A stretch of 64,000 nt of DNA from Mesodorylaimus sp. YZB2_4 (lineage: Eukaryota > Nematoda > Enoplea > Dorylaimida > Dorylaimidae). Location of the stretch: assembly GCA_030248295.1 (NCBI GenBank), contig JASANH010001061.1, positions 620,001 through 684,000 of the forward strand, written 5' to 3'. Both the position numbers and the translations under genes were made by a program. This document shows positions 10,566 through 23,600 of this stretch, one piece after another. The notes below the pieces were generated by a model that did no database searches, was not told where the DNA came from, and was given only the letters and a program-made list of their open reading frames with translations. The first letter of the stretch is position 1. Each line of letters starts with the position of its first letter.

Positions 10566-12374
10566 TTGTTTCAGGTCCAGGAGGGCACTAGAAGACTGGA
10601 GTAACATATTCTTAGCACATCAAGAGACCTTCACAGAAAGAAGAACCATTCGGGAAGTTCTGATGCTCTTTTAGGCACCAAAGTTTCCGAGTGCATCGAT
10701 CCTTACTCTCTGACTGTAAGCATCTAGTGTCTGGGTTCGATTCCCGCTAATTCTACCTCTTTTTGAATCTCTTACTGCCTTAAACACTATGAGCGCGATG
10801 AGAGTATTCGTTTCGTACCTTTCACCCCTCGCACCAAGCAATTTATGGTCAGGAATGGCAGCTTGAATCTAATCGTAAGATAAGTGGCACATCCTTACAT
10901 TGTACTTCATATAATCGAAATTCATAATAATTTTTCCAAAAAATGATGAGCTCTAGTCAAAATTACTTTAGCTCTCAAAATTAGCAGTGAAACGGACAGA
11001 TATTGAAGAAGCCAGCATTCGTGTAAAGTTTAAAAATAATAATGAAACTGTTAGAAAACCAGACGATTGGATATTTTTAGAAAAAGTGAACTTGTTTTTG
11101 ACGTAAAAGTAGAAAAAGTCAATAAAATAAAAAGTCACCGTTTGTCTTCACTTTTCCAAGTAGCAGCTTTAAATCTTGCTCTTTATCCCTAAAGCCTCGA
11201 ACGACCGCATTCTCAAGTGGACTGCCTTGAAATCATATAGCCCCAAAGAAAACAGTCATAAAAGCGCAAGACACTGGGACCGGATTTCTTATAGCACTAG
11301 ACACGAAGCAAATAAGAAAAAGTCAGCGTCACTAAAATCCTGAAATCTGGCGGAAAGAAGCAAGAAAAAGGCTACGAAATTGCGTGCATGGAAAGAGTAA
11401 TGGATTAGAAAACCGGAAGTCGAGTGACACTGAGAAGAGGGGCATTATCGAGTATCATTTCCAATGTACACAGTTTGATGGCCTGTGGAAGAAGAGCAGA
11501 AGAGGTAAGCAAGCAGCGGCAGCAGGGGAGACTCTGCTGGCAATGATGCAAGTTAGAAAGGCAGACGATGAGATTGCTGGCGAGGTCAAAACTGCTTATT
11601 GCTAACTGAAACTATATTTTACTCACCCATGAAGTTTTGTGGAATGGGCTTCAACTTGCGATCGCCCCACCCCATTTTTAGTTGTCAGTCAGTAGTCAGA
11701 TTTAGTTGTGCTCTTTTGACTTCACCAAGCAGCAAATGCTACGAAACTCCACAGCGTGTGTAAAATATAGTTTCAGACAAAGGATTCCACAGCTGAAAAT
11801 AGTTAGTTGAGGCCAATATTGTCATGCTAAAGAGTCTAAACATTGGCGTTGAGGGTGATGAGTTGAGCAGTGAGGCTGCACTGGTTCGCAAGCTTAGCAG
11901 CTTTGGTGAAAGAAAGTTTCCGGCATATCAAATTGGCGTCGGATCCTCAAAAATGGAGAACAGTTTGTGATAAGTATCTATAGATGGCGAGTCCGCCGAA
12001 GCCAAGACAGAATCTTAAGGTAAGATGATGTCTGCAAGAAGCCAGTGCAAACACCTCTACCGCTTCAGAGACCTGCATTTGGTGCGCTCGATCTGCTTTT
12101 CCTGGCAAGCTGTGTAAAATATAGTTTTAACCTATGTTTTTCGACTGGACGGGTGGCTCGCCATTGAAAACCTCTCGTTCATGACCTCAGAGCCGTTTTG
12201 TGCACACTGAATGTTTGTGCGAGCAAACCACACCAAATAGCTAGCTTCAGATAGTCTCAGGTAGCGGTTGCTCCAATCAGCATATTGTGTTGGTAGAAGG
12301 CGAGCCAACTATCCTGACTAACAAGGAACTATCAGTTCATCAATAGTATGTACCTTGCAATGCTTATTTTCTCA

Positions 12375-12598
12375 GCACTAATCTTGGCAAAATATGGTTT
12401 CAGCACTAATCTTGGCAAAATATGGTTTCAGCACTAATCTTGGCAAAATATGGTTTCAGCACTAATCTTGGTAAAATATGGTTTCAGCACTAATCTTGGT
12501 AAAATATGGTTTCAGCACTAATCTTGGTAAAATATGGGTTCAGTACTAATCTTGGTAAAAGAGGGTTTCAGCACTAATCTTGGTAAAAGAGGGTTTCA
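12375..12598 (+). repeat. 28-bp tandem minisatellite with splice-like core
   Basis: Eight consecutive 28-base units start at 12375, 12403, 12431, 12459, 12487, 12515, 12543 and 12571. Each unit begins GCACTAATCTTGG and ends with (G/C)(T/A)AAAATATGGTTTCA, so every unit contains the donor-acceptor motif GTAAAATATGGTTTCAG found singly elsewhere. Units diverge progressively: GGCAAAATATGG in the first three, GGTAAAATATGG next, and GGTAAAAGAGGG in the last two. Confidence 0.95.
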
Positions 12599-13464
12599 GA
12601 TCCTAGTTCCTCAGCGACAGATGGGCGCCAAATGTTGCAAACATTGCTGCTTTTTCAAAGCAGGCGCACTCGTAGCACAACATGATCAAGTAGAAATGGA
12701 TTACGCTTATTGATTAGCTTAGATCAAAGAATTATTCCGCCGATTAATTCCCTACAGATTAGCAAACCGCCAAATAAAGGGCAATCATGCACACAAAAGC
12801 TATCCTTGAATGTACCTGAGCCCTGGAAGCTTATTCGACTAAAGAATCTTCTCAAGAAATAAAAATCACGCTTGACTGAACTTTATTTTTTCGTAATTTG
12901 TTTTTCACGCAAACAGCTCAATTTATTGAAAAACAGGACCCACGTTTTCCCGACACGGCCATGAATCAGCGTCGAAAGCACCCGTTGGCATCAACCAAGC
13001 ACAGGCGGGTGCTAGTGTTGTTTTTCACAGGCTCAAATTTCAGAACGTCTAGAATCTGCAGGGGTCCATTCATGGCCATCTGTTCCGACAACAAGTCAAA
13101 TGATCCCGTCATCAGAAGCCATTCAAAAGCAGTTTTTGTAGCGGCTCGCATAAACTGCTTAGAGCGGAAACCTTACATGGATGTTTTGATATGCATTGAT
13201 CCGATTATCATTGAGAAGGGAGACACAAAGCAAGCTGGGAGGCAGCTGAAAAATTTACAAGATTTTCTGTAGAACAAAATTAAATCAAAGGATTGAGCGG
13301 ACGAGGAGGAAATTGTTTTGTCATTCCACCAATTCACTGATACACTAACAAGCGAATCTGGCGGGTCTACTCATCATCAGTTGTTAAAAAGGACTGACTC
13401 CTTGGGTCCTTTTTAATTAGTTTTTTAGTTGTAGGAATTGCAAATGGAATAATCTGCTTAATTC

Positions 13465-13619
13465 TTATCACTGATTATCTCGAATAGGGTCTCTTCAGTG
13501 ATCTTATCAGCAACCAAGCTTGGGAGCTTTTGTTATCACTGATAAAGAGATCGATCACTCAAATTACTAAAAGCTAAGCATGTTCAGGGCACGATTGTGA
13601 AATTTCACCTTGCTGATAA
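13465..13619. promoter_or_regulatory. Cluster of GATA-factor sites
   Basis: Five TGATAA/TTATCA words fall within 155 bases (13465, 13504, 13533, 13540 and 13614), plus TTATCT at 13474. In nematodes TGATAA is the preferred core of intestinal GATA factors (ELT-2 type). The closest recognised gene lies on the minus strand at 13.9-15.0 kb, with its 3' side facing the cluster, so the target gene is unclear. Confidence 0.35.
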
Positions 13620-13935
13620 GGCTGAGTTTCTTAATGAGGTCATAGCTTTTGCCATTATATCCATAATATACTGCGATATCAAAGACTCTTTTCCAAGCGG
13701 GACCCAAACGCTGTGATGCTGACAGGTGCCCAGACTTTGCAGTGCAGATGTGGTCACAAAATCCAGCTTTTAGCTTTCGAGTCTGCTTATCCTAATACTG
13801 GCGGGGATTAGGATAATAAACTAAGCCTCATTCATTTGCCCATCATTTCTTGAAATCCTCACCTCTGATCCCATCACAAGCAGCCTTGAATCTTTATCAA
13901 TCTCTCAAAAACCAGTGTGAAAGTGGCAATCTTAC

Positions 13936-15027
13936 CTGCGTTTTAGTGCCAGTTCTCAAGTGATGTCTCAATTCGCCCAATGTGCCCAATCTGGGGTCGC
14001 ATCGGGCTGGTGATTCCACAGTCACACTCGAATAATCGCTGAAAGATTGGCCCGGTTTGATTCGTATGATTATACTATCAGTCCTGAGGAATGCCGATGG
14101 TACAGTTTCATCAGCGCCAGCAGCGCCCTCTGGCGGCGATTGCTGTGCACCGGTGGTCATTTCGGCTGCATTGGACGCACTGGCGGTCGAGCTCATCCGA
14201 TATCGAGTAAATATTCGACTAGAATTTCGTAAAATACTAAGGGAAGAATTACGAAATCGTGAAAAGCTAAAACCGTTATTTTGAGTAGTCTTTATTCGAG
14301 GATGAGATGGTCGATATCCGCGTTCGAAATAGGATCGATGAGGTGGAAGATTTGAATTAGCGTCGATGGAGGGTGCTGATAATGAGGAGGAGATGGAAGC
14401 AGTGCCGTCGGATTGGTCGTCGTCGGTGTCAGTGACGATATTGAACGTGACCGAATGTTGTGATCGCTCGCTGCTTCGTCGTCGCGCCTCGTTCGAACTT
14501 GAATTGGACGATTTACGTCGCCGGATGGGCAAACGTAAGGGCGCTAGTAAGTATCTTGTTTCATCTTTCGACGGCACTATTCCCTTTTCTTTCTGTCCAT
14601 CTTTTGCCGAGGCAGCGTTGGCTGGTCGTCTCGCCGCCGAGGCTCTCTCTCGTTCATCAATAACCGAGCTCGAAGCGGCTCCGTCGGGTTCTAGGACTCG
14701 AATGAGTGGAAGCCTCGTTCGATCTTGTTTCGTCGAGGAAGACAGTTCAATAGGCGCATCATCGTCATCGACCAGCCGCCGACCGGGGTTAAGCTTAATG
14801 GCGCTATTCTTCACTGGCCAGGACTGCTTGTCCCGGCCACCTTGGCTGCTCGTCGTTAGCTCGCAGCTACCACCTACGAGCTTCTGCTCGGCGTGGCCAT
14901 TGGTTCGGGTGCTCGGCCGGCTGTTATTCGATAATTCCGACACTAGCACCCTGTTCGCCCTCCCATTCTCGCGCCCCGAGCCCGATCCTCCCGCCGTAGC
15001 CGCTGGCTTCGATTGGGTGGCTAGCAT
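13936..15027 (-). CDS. Large exon of an unrecognised disordered protein (3' end open)
   Basis: An ATG at 15027 opens a 364-codon exon ending ACGCAG|GTAAGATTG, a strong donor. An in-frame stop lies upstream at about 15073, so the start is well placed unless a further 5' exon exists. The protein is rich in Ser, Arg, Asp and Ala and looks disordered, with basic-Ser clusters (RRRKSSNSSSNEARRRSSER) typical of phosphorylation regions. The last 60 residues (LRTDSIIIRIKPGQ, YSSVTVESPARCDPRLG) look more ordered and may start a folded domain continued in the next exon. If the donor is not used, the frame continues 12 codons to a stop at 13897. I do not recognise the family. Confidence 0.6.
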
Positions 15028-18000
15028 GGCCCTCGTCTGGCCCACTTCCGCTTTCCGCTTCGAAACTATCGATCAATAGCGAGCTGGTGCAATCGAGCCG
15101 TTGTCGAGGAGACGACGGACTGAAATTGGAGAAGCCACTGGAGCGATGCTAATGCGCACGGCTTGATTAACTAGTCAATGCGCGGCCAGACCACACGGCC
15201 GGCCAGATGCGAAAATACAAACTGAAATAGAACTGCACAACCGACATCGCTGATAGCTTATCACGCGTCACTGCGAAGATCGGCTTCGACATCGCCACTT
15301 GCTTATCACTCGTGAAGGTAAGCATTTGAAAAACATCAAAGTTACTGGAAATCTTTACCCATGATTTCACGCAAACGAGCGTCAGCGTTTAGCAAAATCA
15401 GGCTAGTTCACCAAAACATGCTCACATAGTGTCAAAGTTTAAAAATGCTGTTTGTTATTCGAGGTCAGGCGGTTTTCCTGATCCCCGCAACTGCTTAGTC
15501 ACAGTCTAGGACCAAAGAAACCATTCTTTTTTTATCAACAACACGGTCTGGAACTTTTTGACTCTGCACTGTAATCACGAAAACGTGCCTTCTCATGGCC
15601 CCGCAAACACTGCGTAAGTCTAAGCCGAGTGGCTTTGCATTCAATGGCAAAATTGGATGCAAATATTTTGCAACAATCTCTGTCCCTGTTCAATAAATTT
15701 TTAGAATTGGATAAAAAGAAGCTTCAAATGCAACATAAAAAACTTGCTATAGCAAATAAAAGGAATGTGCATCGGAAACATATGCTGTACCAGGGCTGGC
15801 ACCCTGTACTTCTTGTACTGCACTCCTAAATGAGGCAAGACGAAAGACAAAAGTACCCGCTTAATCACCCATTCTAGTCGTTCATAAAGATGCGCAACCA
15901 GTCTCAAGGCCCCTGGGATCCCGCCAAAATTAAAACTAACTTTTGACTGTTTTTATAATTTTGCCCTCATTATTCCAACGAAAGTGCCTGTTCGAAATCC
16001 CATACCTCCCCTCTCCTATGCTATCCTCCCTGTAAAAATTCAAAATTTAAATTCCCGCCAATAGACTCCTATATCAAAAAAGCATAGAGGTAAGCCAAGT
16101 TTTGGTATGCGCAAGATTGAGCATCGCAGTTTTATATCTATATGTGCCAGTGCCGACTGCCGTGTCGCGTTTCCAGCCATTGTCTTACACAAATTGAAAC
16201 TACAAAACTGCTAGAGCGCCCCTAGAGCAGAAAATTGCGTACGAAAGATGCATGGAAAAATGCAACCTCTACCGCCCTAATTTCTTTCACCAGATTCCCT
16301 TAAAATTCAAAAGCTTTTTACAATCAATCCTTAAAGCCTGCACTGCATTCTTCATTCGCAGGTGCAACTTTTTCTGCTGCTCACGGTCAGAAACAGGTGA
16401 GCTCAACATTGGCACCAATGACAAACCTACAGTATTTTCTCATCCCAGAACTGAAAAGCGTACTACTCGTCGGCCACAAATCTAGAGAAAACTTTTTATG
16501 CGCGCAAAACATTTCCACGTGTCGCTGCCCAGATTCATGCACTCTTGGAAGATCATCTGCATCTTTTATGCTTTGAATGTGAAAAATTCATTCGCACTTC
16601 GAACACGTTACTAGGAACCTAGGCAGATCTGGAACATTCCTAAAAGCGCTCCCACGCGCATCCATTATCCCACGCAAAAAGTGTTTTTTTGATCAATATT
16701 TTTCTAACTGCTAGAAAAAACAAGTATCTGCAGTAGCTAGCTTACTATGCCACCTGATCTTTGCGGAAGAAACATAAATATACAGAAAAGTGCTGCTCTG
16801 ACGCACTCTTTGATATTTTAGACGAAAATCCGACGCCAACGCCTGCACCCAAATCCAGAGGCAGATCCAGAGCTCAATAGATCACTCTCTTTGTCACGCC
16901 ATCAAAGCTGGCACACTACGCATCGGCTCAGAACACTCTGCAACCCCACAGACCACTCACCCGTACCTTACCACAAACCAGGACTAGCCACCCGATTGTG
17001 TGGGCAGCCTACAATCGCTCTCCTTCAAACAATCCTGAACGTGAAGTAGACGAGCAAATAATTTTCCAAAGAGCAAAAAGATAAGCGTTAGCTTTGCTCG
17101 CCCTGCTCCCACTTCAATAGAAAAGCGTACAAATATGGCAGGCATTATTGACACGGCATGCCCACTTACCACCCAGCTGCTAACCGCGGCCGTGGCGCAT
17201 CATTGTGTATGGCTCATGCGCAAGGGGCGAAGGTGTTACGATAAGAGGCAGGGCCAAAGTCGGCACAAATCACTCCTTATCACCAGTCACAGGTCCTGTC
17301 GTCTTGTGAACGAATGATGCCGAAATTGGAATAGGCCTGTGGAACCGACATCAAAGCCAAAGTAGTCTGCTGAGTCCCAATGGGTTACGCGGCCTAGTTT
17401 CCCTGCCATGGAGATGTACGATCACGTCAGCCCCTCCCAGCAACTGCACTGGGGCTAGGCCAGGATAGGATAGGAGAGGGGAGGGATTTCAAACAGGCAT
17501 TTATTGGCAGCAGAGGATAGCAAAATTATGAAAAGAAAGTGAAAAAAGGGTGGGCAAAATAAATCATACGACGTACAATAGGTGCCCTAATTTCACATAG
17601 CAGCACCCTTGTGAAACACCCTGCCCACCTTCAGGCCAGGATGGTGGCTCCCTTCGCCTGAAATTGACTGTTGGTAGGCAAGGACATGGAGAGATTACGC
17701 ACTCCGCATAAAACTTACGTCAGAGCTGCAGCTGCAGTCTCTCTTTTTATGCTTTATGCTTTATTCTCATCCAAACACCACGGCGCACTCAAGGGATAAG
17801 AAACACATTGACCATGTACAGTAAAGTCAAGCAATAATGAAAATACTGAAGATAAAAATTAATTAAAAGATCAAGAGCAGAGTCCTGCACGGGTATGAAA
17901 ATCGTACCCTACCCGTACCCGCTGGACGATCTCTGTACCCATACCCATACCCGTACCCGGTTTTTCGATAAATGTTTGAATGGAGTACAGAAACAGAAAA

Positions 18001-20695
18001 GTAATCAATTCATGAAAATAATCACAGAAAACCAGAGTTTTCAAGGAAACTCGATAAATTTTTATTCAAAAGTTTATGTACTATCGCAAGATAAAAGACT
18101 TAAAAGACTTAGCAGTAGTCTGAGCGCCAAATGCTTTAACGCCAAAAGCCTGAATAATGTCTGTTTTGAGTACAGTATGATGCATTGATTTTCTTGTTCC
18201 TTTGGGAATAGACGTCTCAATTTAAACTTGAAAGCCTGAAGCTGACAACAAGCTGACAGTATAATAATCTGCATGAAACTGCATTCATGTTGGAGAGAGT
18301 AATCAAGTTGAACTTGATAAGGAATGAGGGATGAGTCTACCAAGAATGAGCAGGTGCCCTATGATACTGAACCTAGATTCGTGACTCTGCCACTAAACGT
18401 GCTTTTCATTTGAGCGCTAGTATGGCTTGTATGCAGAGGTCAACAACAACTACTGCTGATAAAACAGCTTGGTTTGTGTGCAGCAGCCAGTTTCACAATT
18501 CGATGAGACGTGTCTGATTGTGAGTTGCCGGGCATGCATACAAGAAAGTCCTATCCTACATAAAAGCGACATTGCTGTCCTAATCTGAGGGACCGCCGTA
18601 CCTAAGAGTGAAAGTGACTTGGATCCTGCAATCAAGGTTACCGCATTGGTGCATATTTGTCATACAAGTGCGGTCCCTTTTTTCCCTCGGGCCCCTCTTG
18701 GAAGCTCAGAAATACTCGTTCATCTTTTCTTCTACCTTGTTTCAAAGTTTTCTACCTGAAGATGCTCTGTATTGCAGTTTTATTTCCCAGAAATTTTCAC
18801 TTGAATCCAGCTTATAGCATCATTTTATCCAAGTTTTTTAAATTTTTCTTGTCGCTGCTTTGATAGGAGCTTAGACAGATAAACAAGAAGCCAGTCAGTC
18901 CATCGTGTTGAGTGACACCCACCGATTGTCTTGCCGTCCTCCACGGATGGCGCCTTAGCTGCTTTTTGACAAAAACCAGGTTCCTTTTTGCAGTGCGCAA
19001 CAATTTTCAAATCTCAAAAACGCTTAAATATCCATATCTTTTCATCAGCATATCTTGGTTGTGGGAAGATATAATATATAACCTGTTTTCTTTGAGGATT
19101 GCACGCCCTTCACGTGCCGCTTGTACATCCCAAAAGAAAACAGATAGTAGATATGGTTTTAAAAAGAAATGAGTATGATTTCGATATCGATATGTCAAAT
19201 GATATCGATATCAATTAGGTATAGATATGGATATGAATATGGATATCAACAGTAGTCACAACTAGCCTCAAAATAACAGACATCAGAACTGCTTTGCTGA
19301 AAACAGTCTCAAAAGGCATAAGATTTAAATTTACAGCGCTGTCATAAATAAGAATTGAAAAAAATTAAACAAAAACGAACACCCATACCCGCACCCGTCG
19401 CCTTTTACCCGAACCCGTACCCATACCCGCCGGGTACGGGTGGGTACGGGTGTGGGTATGGGTACCCATGCAGGACTCTGATCAACAATAAATTTTGAAA
19501 CTGAACGCTCGATAGAAGTGCATAAAAGCGGGGCCATTCAGATAAGGCAATTTCAGGTGACAAGTTATTCCACATATTTACATAAGAACACATAAAACTT
19601 TGCTTATAAGACTCACTGAAATGACGTGGGACAACTAAATGATGCGGCTGACACGCTCTACTGCTGACCCGTACACAATCGGATTGCAGCCTAAGCATAT
19701 CATAAAAATAAAAATCATGTAAAAGTTTGGAGAGGACCTACATTGGCATGGAGAAAGACACCCCCTCATGAACTTTACGCTCCCACCGTGCAAAGGGGTC
19801 ATTTTGACATGTGACCCTGGCTCCGAAGCCTGTGTTACACCTGAAGGATATAAGTGAGGAGTCACAAACTAGCATCCAGCGAGCCAACTCCAGTATTTCT
19901 TGTGATTGTTCCTGTTAGCCGTGCATAAATATTGATTTTTTGCGGCACGCTTGGCATTAGACATTCAGGACTTCGAACACCAAATTATCAACACTACACT
20001 CGATTTTTGACCTCCATGAATCGAACACCAGTCCCTGCACATCTAACTCAAGCACACAAACCATGGTACTCCAGCCATTATTCATCATTTTCCAACCGAC
20101 TGGTGCCATCGTCGGTAGAAAACGACTCCCTATGCACACTCTTTTCAAATTTGCCGCGTATTTTTGAATTAGTGATAACATAAAGCAAGTCCTGTAAATG
20201 CTGATATCCAGAGCGTACCACTTGAATGTACTGTAGCGCACTGCATGCACCCTACTGCAGTGAATGCTTGTTACACACCTCACGGTCAGGACAAGTCACA
20301 GTTACTGTACACAAAACTATTCTGCAATGCCACTTTGCACTTGGCCCGATTCTCTATTTCCATTCCCTGACCGTATCTGCAAAGTATTTCGTACACGCAC
20401 TAAACACAACACAGCATCAGCAGAAAACAATGTACCAAAAAATCTTGCTTAAGAAAACCAGCATTATCTTTCAATTCAACAATTCAAAAAATCAAAAAAC
20501 CTGTTGCATCACTTTTTATAAAATTGATCTGAATTAAGTGTGAAGTATACAAAATACAAAAACCAAATTTCAGCCCACTAGTTCACTAATTTCCAAAATA
20601 CTTTTACCTTTGTGAGCACAAATACCTGCATCTATTGTCAAAAGGGAAGCTTTTGTCCAATTGTACACCCGAAGTGCATGCACATAGCTCGTGTC
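15028..20695. other. Gene-poor interval with a transposon
   Basis: No convincing exon was found on either strand. The interval holds an E2F/CHR-like composite at 16039-16060, and the hAT-like element at 17878-19480. Open frames here are short, lack splice context and show no recognisable domain. Confidence 0.5.
17878..19480. mobile_element. Non-autonomous hAT-like DNA transposon
   Basis: Terminal inverted repeats read CAGAGTCCTGCACGGGTA at the left and, in reverse complement, CAGAGTCCTGCATGGGTA at the right. CAGAG-type termini are usual for hAT elements. The 8 bases outside the left end (ATCAAGAG) and right end (ATCAACAA) match at 6 of 8 positions, consistent with an old 8-bp target-site duplication. 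Subterminal regions are built of ACCCGTA/ACCCATA hexamers (17908-17960 and 19381-19470), and an internal GATATC-rich run lies near 19175-19250. No transposase frame is present, so mobilisation would need an autonomous relative. Confidence 0.8.
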
Positions 20696-23600
20696 CTAGA
20701 CAGCCACAGGGGGCGGACTTTCTCGATCCCGACCCGTCAACGACTTGACACCCTGCACGACTGTCACACGGTCAGCATCTCCACCAGCCACCAAGATGTT
20801 GCTGACGATGAAGTCGAGATTGTCCTGGCATTGTTTTCTCGCCCGCTCGTCCTAAATAATGTGCAATTCACAAAACAAAGGACACTGACTAAAAAAAATA
20901 AACACTGCACTTACCCATCGATGCACTACGCAACTGGCGGGAATCCAAAAGATCAAGGAGACTGCAATGATTGTTCCAACTATATTGTCGCATAGAAACT
21001 TCCCTAAAATGCAAAAATGTTGACTTTAAAGCTCATTGCTTCACCAAAAACTACTTACAAAAGCTATTTATATCCAATTTGTCAATAATTCGCCACAAAT
21101 GTTGAACAAAATCAGCCGCCTTATGAACACATTTGCCATCGACACAGTACCCGTGAATGCACCGAGTGCCATCCGACACAACCGAAGGTTGACTGAACGG
21201 TGTTGCCACGTAAGGAACACACTCGCTGCCGTTCCTACTTCGACAACATCGAAAGCACGTCAGGGTCACTGAAAACACAAAATCATTGAATCACCTACCT
21301 GAAACTATATTTTACACACCGTGCAAGATTGTGGCACTTCCGGTCTAGTTTTGACTTCCGCGGACAGGTGCCCGAGTTTTGGATAAAACAGACCAGAAGC
21401 GCCACAAAATTACACGATAAAACATAGCTCAAATAAAATCTCTAAAATCATTTGAAAAAACCTAAACTTACTGTTCTCGCAAATGCATGGTTTCATACCA
21501 ATCTCCCGTCTCTCGCAGAATGATACACACACGCCATTCTGGCATTCACCCCTGAAACGGTAAAATTTAGTTCCACAAGTACTGACTACCTTTCTGACAC
21601 TTACTTATCCAAACATTCAGTGCCGTCGGGCATCGGCTTCGGTCTCGGGCAGTCTGGACTGGTTCCACTAAAATGCACCACATTTCATCCCCACATACCA
21701 GCCCCTCGCAAGGCACTCACTTGCACACAGCTTCCTTCAAACATCGGAACCTGTCCTCGTCACGACACCGCGCACCCGCACGCTCGAACTGGCATTCGGA
21801 TGAGCAGCAAATGGAATTTTTTGGGCTAAAAAGTAAAATCCTTGCTGCATCTTTTCACATAGCCGTATTGTAATGCTATTATTAGAGGTTTCGCACTAGG
21901 GCAGCTAACCAAGTATTTCGAGCTAGTCCATGACTGAAACATCACCCTGACGGAGGGACTCTCCCAACTGCCTACTCCGTGCAGAATATTGATTGCCATT
22001 CGGGTCTCTACAATATCAAATACAACTCACCTGCACTTTGCGCTTGGTTTTAGCTTGCACTCGGCCGTACAACATCGCCCGCCATCCGGATCCTCCAACA
22101 GACCTTCGTCACATTCTTCGCCCACTTCAACACGCTGATTCCCACAAAAAGATATTTCCTCCTCTGAAAAATATAAAATTCTCAAAAACTTTAATGAAAA
22201 AACTGGAAAGACTCGCCTTGAAAGCATAAATGCGCCTTTGATTCGAGCACCGCTTTGATATTTCGCTTACTGCACGGAGAGAATCGCTGAAATAAACACT
22301 TTTCGAGACACACCCCGACTTGAGCACTCATTAGCCTTACCTTGTTATTGTCATCGTAGCCACTCACCGAGTACGTGTACATTATATACGACCCACCATT
22401 CTTCGACGGCGGTGAGCACTCGATCGAAGACAAATCATGAGGACTGCCCCAATTGTGACCGAATTCTAAAAGGATAACACATCGCTGACTGGGTATACAA
22501 GTTGGTGCAGACCCCCTTCTGAGTTTTGCACCGCACCACGACTAAAGTAATCTAGTCCCTACGGATCCGCATACGATCGCCCAATCCAACTGGCAATCTT
22601 ACCATGGGCAGTGACAATATCCGCCTCTCGCGTGACCACGGGCACACCCGAACTGCTCTTGGCACTACTCAAAGCCGTATTGTAGTAAAATGCCCGACCT
22701 TTTTCGATGATAGCTGAAATTAGGGCCAACTGTAACGGGCATTTGCGATCACTAAAATCACCAGCAGGCCATCGAGCATCCTCTCAAACGACATTTAATC
22801 AGACTTTCTGACGCAAGGACACGCGCACCTGCAACCACATTTTACACAGCAACAGCACTGCAGGTACCTGCCGCTACAAGGCTTCTGAGTCTTTTGGACT
22901 GCCCTTCTTTGGCCAGTGCCTCACATTCTTGCACGAGTCAGTAAGATATGGTTTCAGGTACGGCTACACCATAAACAGGGTCGATCTACTTGCGCACAGA
23001 GTGGAACTTAATTCTGGCCGGTAGTGTACATCAGACAGATGCCCAGGAAAGAGGGAGCTCCTGATCGCTGCTGCCACTGTGCCATTTGACACGCACTACA
23101 TCCATCCAGACTGTGTCCCTTGGGTCCTTTGCCGTTGTGCCACAGCACTTCCCAGGTGCGTAAAATATAGTTTCAGATACAGGCATCCCTTAGAAACAAA
23201 CTAAATTTTACTTACGCGCGCTGCATATACCACCCGAACTGCCTTCTTTGGACGAAGCGATATAGCCCAGTCCGAGGACACCATTGGCGAACGATTGATA
23301 AGTGAACAAGTGCACAAGGCAATAATTCTTGCTGCCTTCTACTTCCGAGAATTTCTACAAAAAACCAACAAATTATCTTTAATTCTCAAACGGCAAATCG
23401 AACACTGTTTTGACTCACCTGCAATAATCGTTCGACCGACCACGAGTCGGACACGTTCGAATTGTAATGATCTGGTTCCGATGACGGCTTGGAATGAATT
23501 AAAATTTTTTTGATAACAAATCCATAATTGCTTATTCCCGACTGATATTCGTTATCTCGCCAAATTGTATTTGTATAAATCGTATTCACGCGATCGATCA

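Larger units (their letters stand above)
9436..13935. other. Gene-poor interval
   Basis: No protein with a recognisable domain was found. The interval holds tRNA-like sequence near 10.5 kb, donor-acceptor 17-mers at 11606-11622 (-), 11760-11776 (+) and 12114-12130 (+, degenerate), a 28-bp minisatellite at 12375-12598, and a cluster of GATA sites near 13.5 kb. Further exons of the disordered-protein gene that ends at 13936 may lie here, but I could not identify one. Confidence 0.45.

Noticed and set aside
12375-12598. CRISPR-like array of regularly spaced repeats
   Set aside because: Units are contiguous with no unique spacers, in an animal genome; it is a minisatellite.
14366-15079. Long plus-strand open frame opposite the disordered-protein exon
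   Set aside because: It is the complement of a Ser/Arg-rich coding exon with a strong minus-strand donor; it lacks splice context and a recognisable domain.
17895-19480. Telomere-like (ACCCGTA)n tract
   Set aside because: The repeats occur only at the two ends of the hAT-like element and are irregular, so they are subterminal transposon sequence.
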